DNA from: Proteromonas lacertae
Taxonomy: Eukaryota; Sar; Bigyra; Opalinata; Proteromonadidae
Length of the DNA: 24,071 nt
NCBI GenBank assembly: GCA_002245135.1
Contig: NGBS01001234.1
Span: 1 to 24,071, forward strand
Direction of reading: 5' to 3'
In this document: piece after piece, positions 12,321 through 20,125 of the stretch
How positions within the stretch are numbered: position 1 is the stretch's first letter
Layout of the letters: each line of letters begins with the position of its first letter
Program-made: the position numbers and the translations under genes
Notes under the pieces: generated by a model
Database searches by the model: none
Told to the model about the DNA's origin: nothing
The model's input: the letters and a program-made list of their open reading frames with translations, nothing else

Positions 12321-13183
12321 TTGATTTTTGATATATTTGTTAAAAAATAAAGAAACATAATTGTTATATTAATAATTACATCTGATTGATGTATTGGATA
12401 TGGCTAAGCCTAACCCTACCATAAAGAAATATAGTAGTTTGTTAAGCTAAAGTATATCCATTTTGATTTTTTCTCAGATTTTAAATTATTGTAATTATAA
12501 CTACTATATCAGCCAATAATGATTAAAAATATTATGTTTGTAACAATAATAAGTTAAAGTTAAAACAGTTTTATGAAGTTATGAAAAACATCAACAAATA
12601 CTAAAATCTTTTAAACAACAATTTCCTTTTGATTTACTTGGAACAAAGAGTTTTAGTGTAATATTTGGAAGTTTATCATCAACCATCCAATATTCAAAAT
12701 GTCAATGTAAAATGGTAATAACGTCGTTATGTTGATTTTCTTCTGTATTGCAGCTTTTATTACATGTAACATATTTCCATTATTATCTTTAATTACATTC
12801 TATTGATGTTTATTTTCTATATTAGACTTTTTAATATGTTATATATACTAACAGTATAACATTAGTATTTATCTATTGATAAGATATTTCTTTACTCTAA
12901 ATTCTTTTTAATAAATCCAACTGATCTTGTGATAATTTCTGTATCCATTTTTAAGGATGTATAACAATAGCTTTCATGAAGTCGTGCTCTACGCCGTTGA
13001 GCCTGAAAAAAAGTAAATTATGATCAATCTAAAATAATTTATGTAATCATTATACCAAAGGGTTTTTTATTCTTTTATAATTAGCTAAATTATCTTAAAT
13101 GAATGGATTAATAAAATATTTTATTTATAAAATTCAAGCTTTAATCAAGCTTCATTATTTTAATTTCTTATTTTTACTTAGAT
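12321..13183. other. Intergenic, no supported gene except a possible small exon
   Basis: AT-rich spacer of 863 bp between two cluster genes. It contains an imperfect inverted repeat at 12396-12460 whose left arm (GGATATGGCTAAGCC) resembles a motif at 21692, and a GC-richer exon-like stretch at 12892-13002 described separately. Otherwise I see only low-complexity sequence. It could be the decayed remains of another cluster member or of a transposon, but nothing readable supports that. Confidence 0.5.
12892..13002 (-). pseudogene. Exon-like fragment, 36 codons, origin uncertain
   Basis: On the minus strand a good 3' splice site (TTTTTTTCAG) is followed at 13002 by 36 open codons to a TAA at 12892. 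The peptide begins AQRRRARLHESYCYTSLK and ends SVGFIKKNLE. It is far more GC-rich in its first 35 bases than its surroundings. The R-R-x-R...E-S-Y start and the D-T-x-I...F-I...L-E end loosely resemble histone H2B helix 1 and onward with internal shortening, but the match is too weak to name. I found no convincing upstream exon. It may be a gene relic or chance. Confidence 0.25.
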
Positions 13184-14075
13184 ATGTCATTAGACGAAAG
13201 AAGTTACACTCTTCCTGATTTAGATGATGTATGTGATTTTATTGATGGTGGTGCATATGGTATAGTGTATAAAGTTAACCACGAAAATGGAATCCTTGCT
13301 AGAAAAGAAGTAAAATAGGTAGAATATACAATTCATGAAATAGAATTGTTGAAACAGTTGAATCACAGGAATATTATTAATTTAGTTGATTACTATATTG
13401 ATATGGGGGAAAATATTATCTATATTTACACACAATATTATGAAAAAAGTGATTTGAGGAAAATTATAAAACAAAAGAGAGAAAAGAAAGATGATTTCTC
13501 AATAATCGCATTATTTTATGTAATTATATAATTTATAGGAGATATGTAGTTTTATTAAAGATATTATTTATGGATTGAGTTTAGAAAGTGGAATAATTGA
13601 TGCTTATTTGACAGATACTCCAAATTATATTGCTCCAAAACTATGGCAGTTTAAGCCTCTTCCATATTCAACATCAAGTGATATATTTTCATTGGGTTGT
13701 ATTTTATATGAATTATACACATTAAGAATGTCATTTAATGGATCAGATACAAAAGAAGTTGTGGAAGAAATAGTTCATTTAAATGATTTGAACTTTGAAA
13801 GAATAAATGGTAAAAGAAACAAAGATGTAGAAGATTTGATAAATAGAATGATAAAAAAACATCCTAAGAGAAGAATAAAACTGGATGAAATAGAAGAAAA
13901 AATAGATGAAATATTATTTACAAAAGAATCTGCTCCAACTTCAATAAAATCATCATCATACATAGAAAATAGTTCATCCACAATTAGTAGTTATTTGACT
14001 GGGTGTGATTATGATTGTTTATCAATTCATTTTGGAATGATGATTTTTTACATGTATATTATACATTTTAATTGA
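13184..14075 (+). pseudogene. Kinase-like gene lacking the catalytic loop and carrying an in-frame TAG
   Basis: ATG at 13184 opens a canonical kinase N-lobe: GGAYGIVYKV is a glycine-rich loop, LARKEVK carries the beta-3 Lys, and IHEIELLKQLNHRNIINLVDYY fits helix C and beta-4. Codon 45 (13316-13318) is TAG, yet the same frame continues as good kinase sequence. A 19-nt intron (13520-13538, phase 0) would join ALFY to EICSFIKDIIYGL. The sequence then jumps straight to TDTPNYIAPKLW, which is the activation-segment end, followed by STSSDIFSLGCILYELYTL. The HRD loop and DFG, about 40 residues, are physically absent. No LRRs follow directly. It is either a dead gene or a non-catalytic scaffold read through a stop; the deletion plus the stop favours a decaying gene. 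It resembles general Ser/Thr kinases more than its neighbours do. Confidence 0.65.
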
Positions 14076-14169
14076 AATAGATGTTATTTCCTTCAGATAA
14101 TCCTGCCTTTTCATTAGGAGATTAAATGAAAATAATGTGAAATATTTTATAGATGATGTCTTTTTGAAA

Positions 14170-15496
14170 ATGTTTATTTCTGAAACTGATGTATTTTAAT
14201 TGATGTTATTTTTATAGATAAAAGAAAGAGTAGAAAAGTGTAGTAATGAAGTAGTTTTGAAAGTAAAAGATGATGTTAATATAAAAGTGTTGAAAGTAAT
14301 AAATGTGGATAGAAGAGATGAGAGAATATTAAAATTTCGTGAGAATAACTCTTTGTTGTTAGATTATTGTTTATCTTATATTTATCCATTGCACATACAG
14401 ATATTGGGGAATAATAAATATGTGTTAATATCAAGAGAATATTATGTGAGAGATTTAGAAGATTTAGAAAATCAAGTGATGCTATTTGTAATGTGATATA
14501 TTCAATAAAGTTACAATTCCATTTAAATATCAATCTCTGTTTATTTTTAGTTTTCCTCTATTATTAAATCTGCAAGTATTAGATTTATCGCAATGTAAAT
14601 ATTACATGTATTTATTCTTTTTTATATATTCTGTTCAAATAGATAATCCAATTGGTTTAAAAGGCTTTAGACTATTACTTCCATATTTACATTTGTTAAT
14701 AAGCAGCCTTGATCAATTGAATCTAAGTGGAATGTATTTAAATGATTTATCAATGATATTACTATCAGAAGTAAAGAATTGTTGATAGATAAAGATATTC
14801 CAGAATTAATCAAATACTTCAAAATATATGAATTAAGAGGAATGAACAGCTTAGATTTGAGTTGTATAGTTTGATATTCTTCTATTATTTAGATAATAAA
14901 CTAACATATAAAAGTATAAAAATACTGTTTAACAATTTATCTTCATTTTCAAACCTTAGCCTTCTTTACTTATATGGAAATAAAATAGGAGATGAAGGAA
15001 TGAAGATAATCTCTCCACATTTGCATTTATTAGGAAGAAATCTTAATTGTTCAAGTATAATTATTATTTAATCTTTGATAGATATGGGATTATCTTCAGT
15101 TGGATTGAAACATTTATTGGATGGTTTAAAGAACATTCATGAAAGGATTGTACTTGATATAAGTGAAAATAATATTGATTCAAATGGAATAGAATATTTG
15201 ATGCATTATAATAATATTATTAAAGAATTGGATATTCATAGTATAATTTCCAATTAATGTTTATTTATGATATAATAGATAATCCAATTGGTAATAATGG
15301 TTTTAGTTTATTTTCAAACTCTTTAAAAATGTTAGTAGAGATATGTTCAAAATCATTAGAGAATGACAATTATCCATTGGTATTAATGAAAAATACGTTC
15401 TGGACAGATGAAGAATTGAAATATTATTTACTTATTGTTCAAAAAAGAAAAGAATCAGTGAATAATATATTTTTTGTAATAATAAACAGATTGTAA
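14170..15496 (+). pseudogene. Kinase N-lobe joined to LRR repeats, rearranged paralogue
   Basis: Exon 1 (14170-14190, MFISETD) is joined by a 27-nt intron (14191-14217) to IKERVEKCSNEVV..., which parallels the pseudokinase at 8689 (IKKRVEKGNNEID). The N-lobe continues to YVRDLEDLENQ near 14475, and then the frame breaks. In another frame DAICNVIYSI continues the match briefly, after which the rest of the kinase is missing. The LRR half starts about 14550 (NLQVLDLSQ) with introns 14595-14642, 14864-14892, 15055-15081 and 15241-15278, all phase 1 in the same repeat codon. One more frame change lies near 14779 between MILLSE and KELLIDKD. From 14800 to the stop at 15496 the repeats (NKLTYKSIKILFNNL, NKIGDEGMKII, NMGLSSVGLKHLLDGL, NNPIGNNGFSLF) are open. 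It probably arose by deletion between kinase and LRR segments. Whether it is expressed is unknown. Confidence 0.6.
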
Positions 15497-15893
15497 TTAA
15501 TAACATTTTAAAGTTCAGTCAACTAATTATGACTAAGATAAACAAGGCGAAGATAGGAAGGATAAATAGTGATCTTTCATAGAGTAAATATAAATGAAAC
15601 TATTATTGAATTTTGTCAACTTATTAAATGAAATCAATCACTTGATTAATCACTTTTTGCTAAGTGATAAATTATGGATATAAAAATGATATATTATGGA
15701 TATAAGTGATTAGATAAATCTATTTGCTACACTAAATTAATTTATGTTTTATATAGTTAGATTATAACTTATTTACTTCTAAGACAGATAAAATTAATAT
15801 TGTATTTACTATATATTTATATTCTAATAGATAATTGTTAATATCCAGTTTGAATATAAAATTAGTATATTTCATTTATTTATATATGTATAT
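15497..15893. other. Intergenic spacer, no gene seen
   Basis: 397 bp of AT-rich DNA between the last LRR gene and the foldback element. It has a short hairpin (ATCACTT/AAGTGAT near 15645-15670) and two direct copies of ATTATGGATATA. I see no coding or RNA gene. Confidence 0.5.
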
Positions 15894-15902
15894 AGGATAA
15901 GG
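15894..15902. repeat. Left 9-bp target-site duplication
   Basis: AGGATAAGG directly abuts the left end of the foldback element (GGAAAG...). The same nine bases follow the right end at 18687-18695. Confidence 0.9.
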
Positions 15903-16867
15903 GGAAAGTTGCGAATTGGACTCGAGTTCAAAATTTGAACTCGGTACTTCCAGCCACTTTACAGCGCTAATATTAAAATTTCATTGACTTTTGTAATTAA
16001 ATTAAACTATTCTGAAATGCGTGTTGAATTTGGACAACATCAATGTTAGTCATTAGAAACATCATTAGAATTTTGTACATAAATCTATTGTACATAATAT
16101 GTATACACTGGACCTCCAGTTTTAAATCTAATTATTTTGATAGTTCAAGAGAAAATTCAAAAAAAGAAATATTGACACAAGCTTTGGCTTGATCAAATTT
16201 GAATTTATTTAAATTTTGAACTCGCTCTTTGTATGCGAAGAGAATATTCAATTTTAATAATCATTTGACATGTATAAGTTTTAATTATTTAATTTAAACT
16301 ATAAAAATACAAGTAATACAAGAAATTATCTAGATCGTTAAGATTAGAAGAGATTACGAAATACTCAATAACAACGTAATATTAACTATCAATTAATTTC
16401 GATTTAGAACAAACTAACATAATTCTTTCTAATCTTCGATTTTATACTCATTTCATTCTATATATTATACTCAATTATATATACATTATACAATAACCAT
16501 TTTTAACTATCAATTTACTTCGATTTAGAACAAACTAACATAATTCTTTCTAATCTTCGATTTTATACTCATTTCATTCTATATATTATACTCAATTATA
16601 TATACATTATACAATAACCATTTTTAACTATCAATTTACTTCGATTTAGAACAAACTAACATAATTCTTTCTAATCTTCGATTTTATACTCATTTCATTC
16701 TATATATTATACTCAATTATATATACATTATACAATAACCATTTTTAACTATCAATTTACTTCGATTTAGAACAAACTAACATAATTCTTTCTAATCTTC
16801 GATTTTGTACTCATTTCATTCTATATATTATACTCAATTATATATACATTATACAATAACCATTTTT
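15903..16867 (+). repeat. Left terminal inverted-repeat arm
   Basis: It comprises 481 bp of unique arm followed by four 121-bp tandem units. Near the tip (15924-15942) is a 19-bp palindrome, GAGTTCAAAATTTGAACTC; its half site TTTGAACTC recurs near 16214. Repeated subterminal half sites of this kind are typical transposase-binding candidates, which is inference here. Confidence 0.85.
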
Positions 16868-16880
16868 AACTATCAATTTA
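16384..16880 (+). repeat. Tandem array of a 121-bp unit, four copies plus 13 bp
   Basis: Units start at 16384, 16505, 16626 and 16747, exactly 121 bp apart, each beginning AACTATCAATT. A fifth copy stops after 13 bp at 16880. Copies are nearly identical. The outermost has a few changes in AATTAATTTCG, and the innermost has GTACTC where the others have ATACTC. Confidence 0.92.
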
Positions 16881-17775
16881 TTTCTTTTATAGTCTTTGTA
16901 AATCTGACATTTTAAATGACATTTTTCAATTTATTTTATAAGATTAGTATTAATGCTTTACTACACCAGTTATGAAATTAAGTATTTCTTCTGATTTATT
17001 TTTTTTATTTAGATTATTGATACTTTTTAATAAGAAGAACATCACATTTTAATCATTAGGCTGCAGGACTGTTATAATGGAAGATAATTGTGATAGTCAA
17101 AATATCAAAATTTTATAAATATCTTAGTTGACATACACAAGTAAATTAGGGAAGAATTATAGTAATTGATTAATAAATAGATTTAAGCAAGAATAATTGT
17201 CAATATGTGTAATTTCGTTGTAGAATTAATGCATAGATGCAAGAACTAGAATTTATAAAAATTACCAAATTGTGTGACTTTTGTATTTATGGATAGTGTG
17301 TAATGTTAAATAAGAAGAGAAGCCTGAATTATTTCAATTTGTATAAGATTTAGAAGGAAGTAAATAACCATAGCATAGCTGTTTTCATCATCCATTTAAA
17401 ATGTATTATTTTGGTATAAATGAAACGTTTTGTAATAGTAGGTGTTTTATCTCGTATTATAAAATTACAACAAACATTTAAGGAATTCTTCAATAGTAAA
17501 AAACCATGAAATAGTATAGGAGATTAGCAAGTTTAGTGAATATAAGTATGAAAATACTCTTTATTGTAGAGGATATTGAAAAAATGAATATATATTCGAT
17601 GGTAAATGAATAATATAGAAATCAATCAACAAAATAATAACATAATGAAAGTGTTATACATATTTTTCACAGATTATTTTAATTATCCTATCAGAATCCT
17701 CGTTATATAAATTGATAATTTTATTCTTCAATAATTCTAAAACTTCATTATCCTTCAGTACTTGTATTGAATCAT
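16881..17775. other. Non-coding centre of the foldback element
   Basis: This 895-bp AT-rich core lies between the two repeat arms. No open frame of useful length exists on either strand, and I recognise no domain, RNA gene or nested element. Confidence 0.6.
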
Positions 17776-18205
17776 TGAGTACAAAATCGAAGATTAGAAA
17801 GAATTATGTTAGTTTGTTCTAAATCGAAGTAAATTGATAGTTAAAAATGGTTATTGTATAATGTATATATAATTGAGTATAATATATAGAATGAAATGAG
17901 TACAAAATCGAAGATTAGAAAGAATTATGTTAGTTTGTTCTAAATCGAAGTAAATTGATAGTTAAAAATGGTTATTGTATAATGTATATATAATTGAGTA
18001 TAATATATAGAATGAAATGAGTATAAAATCGAAGATTAGAAAGAATTATGTTAGTTTGTTCTAAATCGAAGTAAATTGATAGTTAAAAATGGTTATTGTA
18101 TAATGTATATATAATTGAGTATAATATATAGAATGAAATGAGTATAAAATCGAAGATTAGAAAGAATTATGTTAGTTTGTTCTAAATCGAAATAAATTGA
18201 TAGTT
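17776..18205 (-). repeat. Inverted tandem array of the same 121-bp unit
   Basis: A 67-bp partial copy (17776-17842) is followed by full units 17843-17963, 17964-18084 and 18085-18205, in inverted orientation to the left array. The partial and first full copy carry the GTAC variant and the two outer copies carry GTAT. The right arm therefore has two inner variant units, against one in the left arm. Confidence 0.92.
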
Positions 18206-18686
18206 AATATTACGTTGTTATTGAGTATTTCGTAATCTCTTCTAATCTTAACGATCTAGATAATTTCTTGTATTACTTGTATTTTTATAGTTTAAATTAA
18301 ATAATTAAAACTTATACATGTCAAATGATTATTAAAATTGAATATTCTCTTCGCATACAAAGAGCGAGTTCAAAATTTAAATAAATTCAAATTTGATCAA
18401 GCCAAAGCTTGTGTCAATATTTCTTTTTTTGAATTTTCTCTTGAACTATCAAAATAATTAGATTTAAAACTGGAGGTCCAGTGTATACATATTATGTACA
18501 ATAGATTTATGTACAAAATTCTAATGATGTTTCTAATGACTAACATTGATGTTGTCCAAATTCAACACGCATTTCAGAATAGTTTAATTTAATTACAAAA
18601 GTCAATGAAATTTTAATATTAGCGCTGTAAAGTGGCTGGAAGTACCGAGTTCAAATTTTGAACTCGAGTCCAATTCGCATCTTTCC
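17776..18686 (-). repeat. Right terminal inverted-repeat arm
   Basis: It comprises the inverted 121-bp array plus 481 bp of unique arm (18206-18686), mirroring the left arm, including the palindrome at 18647-18665. The only outer-arm difference I see is within the last ten bases (GCATCTTTCC here against an expected GCAACTTTCC). Confidence 0.85.
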
Positions 18687-18695
18687 AGGATAAGG
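18687..18695. repeat. Right 9-bp target-site duplication
   Basis: AGGATAAGG immediately follows the element end CTTTCC and is identical to 15894-15902. Confidence 0.9.
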
Positions 18696-19435
18696 CTGCG
18701 ATATAGATAAAATTTTATAAAGGTATATTTTTATAATTATATTTTGTTAGATTGATAATAATATTTATATAGATATAGTATAGCTGAAGTGAGGAGAAGG
18801 GAAAAGGAGAAAAAGAAAGAATTAATTTAATAATTTAAGTATAATTGTAATTAATTATGTTATTATTATGTTATTATACATAATTATATCAATATACAGT
18901 TATCGCAGCTGAATATGAAACAATTCTTTCTATCTCCTTAATTAGCAGGAGTTATCAAAAAGTAGTATAATATCACAATTACATTGAATTACATTCACAA
19001 ATACAGTAGTGTAGCATCAAAAATGACTTATACTAAAAGAATTTCTATAGTCCATGGAGTGTGAAAATCAAGTGTCATTTAGTTTTCACTTCCTAATTTA
19101 TAATGAATTTTCAATTTATCTGTTATGACAATCCTTCCATTTGAGAATGATAAGATAATTGTTTTATAATTCTTTATAATTCAAATATGTGATTTATACA
19201 TACTCATTTGAGAAGTAGTTGTATAAATAGAATGATAGAATCTTGTGGAATGTTGATAATAGTTACAAAAATGCTATTTTATGTCTTATCCACAAAAATG
19301 CTATTATTAACGTAAGAAAGTGGATGAAAATACAGCTAATAGTTTGTTATAAAAAATAATGTGGTTTATTCTTTAACAGCTTGAGGAAAAGAAGAAATTA
19401 GAGTGTATGATGTATGATTTAGAAGCTGAAAAGAG
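18696..19435. other. Intergenic spacer, no gene seen
   Basis: 740 bp, AT-rich. There is a purine-rich tract around 18787-18821 and a small hairpin (GTGAAAA/TTTTCAC) near 19060-19090. The string TACAGTAGTG at ~19013 looks like a generic Tc1-type terminus, but I found no partner end. The last 60 bp may belong to the transposase fragment that follows. Confidence 0.45.
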
Positions 19436-19762
19436 TTGAATAGGTTAGAAGGAATATTAAGAGGATGGTCCCAATACTCTAGCTCTTACTCAAACCAATT
19501 GAACATGAGCAAAGCAACATATCTAAGGTGGGTTAAAGTAACTTTAGAATTACTATTGAATAAATACGAAGATGTAGTTAAAATACTACCATTAGATAAA
19601 CGATTTTCTATTATAGGATTACCTGGTGCAGTATTTATAGTAGATGGAGCTTCTATTAAAAAATTGCCTCAGATTAAGAATGGATTGTCCTTTCTATGTC
19701 GCAAGCAATTCCAAAGTATAAACGCACAAATTGTGTGTGACTACAATAAAAATATTATATAA
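19436..19762 (+). pseudogene. Fragment of a DDE_4-type (Harbinger/IS5-like) transposase
   Basis: About 108 open codons. AVFIVDGASIKKLPQ carries the first catalytic Asp of the DDE_4 fold, and FLCRKQFQSINAQIVCDYN matches the following (R/K)-K...N-x-Q-x-V-x-D segment with the second Asp. The upstream part (MSKATYLRWVKVTLELLL) fits the helical region before the catalytic core. The protein stops right after the second Asp block, so the last catalytic Glu and the rest of the domain are missing. Full-length relatives are 300-400 residues. No start ATG precedes the conserved part; the first ATG in frame is internal (MSKATY). A dead fragment of a DNA transposon is the simplest reading. The family within DDE_4 is not certain. 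Confidence 0.6.
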
Positions 19763-19767
19763 TAGTA

Positions 19768-19980
19768 GTTTCAAAAATATCGTTCGATTTGGCTCGAACG
19801 TTCGATTCATTTTTTTTTAACTTTCTTTTGTTTTTTATTTGATTTTTCTAATATATCATAAATAAATACATCATAATATATATTTTTGAAAATATAAAAT
19901 TCCATATCTCTTTCTATTTAACAAAATAAATTAAGTCAAGCTCGAGCCTAAATTCCAAATCGTTCGAAGTATTTTAAACG
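19768..19980. mobile_element. Possible small inverted-repeat element (MITE-like)
   Basis: The left end GTTTCAAAAATATCGTTCG is mirrored at 19955-19979: 19 of 25 positions match between the left end and the reverse complement of the right, both reaching ...CGATTTGG. CTCGA-containing steps follow just inside each arm. The 213-bp span has no coding sequence. No clear target duplication was found, and the arms are imperfect, so this is tentative. Confidence 0.3.
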
Positions 19981-20125
19981 CTAACTAGTTGAAATTCTTT
20001 TGAGTTAATATTTTAAATGGCTACTATAATTTTGGCCAACATAAAATCAAATGAAAAACCCCTACAAAATATTTTTTTAATTCGGACAATTGTTTAAAAT
20101 TGTATAAAACCTTCTTTTAGGCTAA

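Larger units (their letters stand above)
15903..18686. mobile_element. Non-autonomous foldback / Mutator-like DNA transposon, 2,784 bp
   Basis: The element has long terminal inverted repeats beginning GGAAAG and ending CTTTCC, flanked by a perfect 9-bp direct repeat. The outer 481 bp of the left arm (15903-16383) matches the reverse complement of 18206-18686 at all but one base by eye. Inside this, each arm carries tandem 121-bp units: four full copies on the left, three full plus a 67-bp partial copy on the right. The 0.9-kb centre (16881-17775) has no meaningful open reading frame, so the element must use a transposase supplied elsewhere. Nine-base duplications and long inverted arms are known for Mutator-like elements and for Foldback elements of the Drosophila FB type, whose arms are also built of tandem repeats. 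Near-identical arms and a perfect duplication indicate recent movement. Confidence 0.9.

Noticed and set aside
12405-12416. Telomere-like CCTAACCCTA
   Set aside because: It is a single copy without tandem repetition, inside a gene cluster.
12892-13002. Histone H2B gene
   Set aside because: Only scattered residues fit, the helix lengths are wrong, and no upstream exon was found.
12960-13003. tRNA gene
   Set aside because: Only a D-arm-like stem is present; anticodon stem, T arm and acceptor pairing fail.
13310-13318. 9-nt intron removing the in-frame TAG
   Set aside because: It would be far below any known spliceosomal intron, and the frame continues without it.
16384-18205. CRISPR-like or satellite array
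   Set aside because: The 121-bp units are contiguous with no spacers and sit in mirrored arms of one element with a target duplication, so they are transposon arms.
15903-18686. LTR retroelement
   Set aside because: The terminal repeats are inverted, not direct, the duplication is 9 bp, and the centre is non-coding.
19013-19040. Left terminal repeat of the Tc1 element (TACAGTAGTG...)
   Set aside because: I found no inverted partner right of the transposase, and the distance would be over 1 kb.
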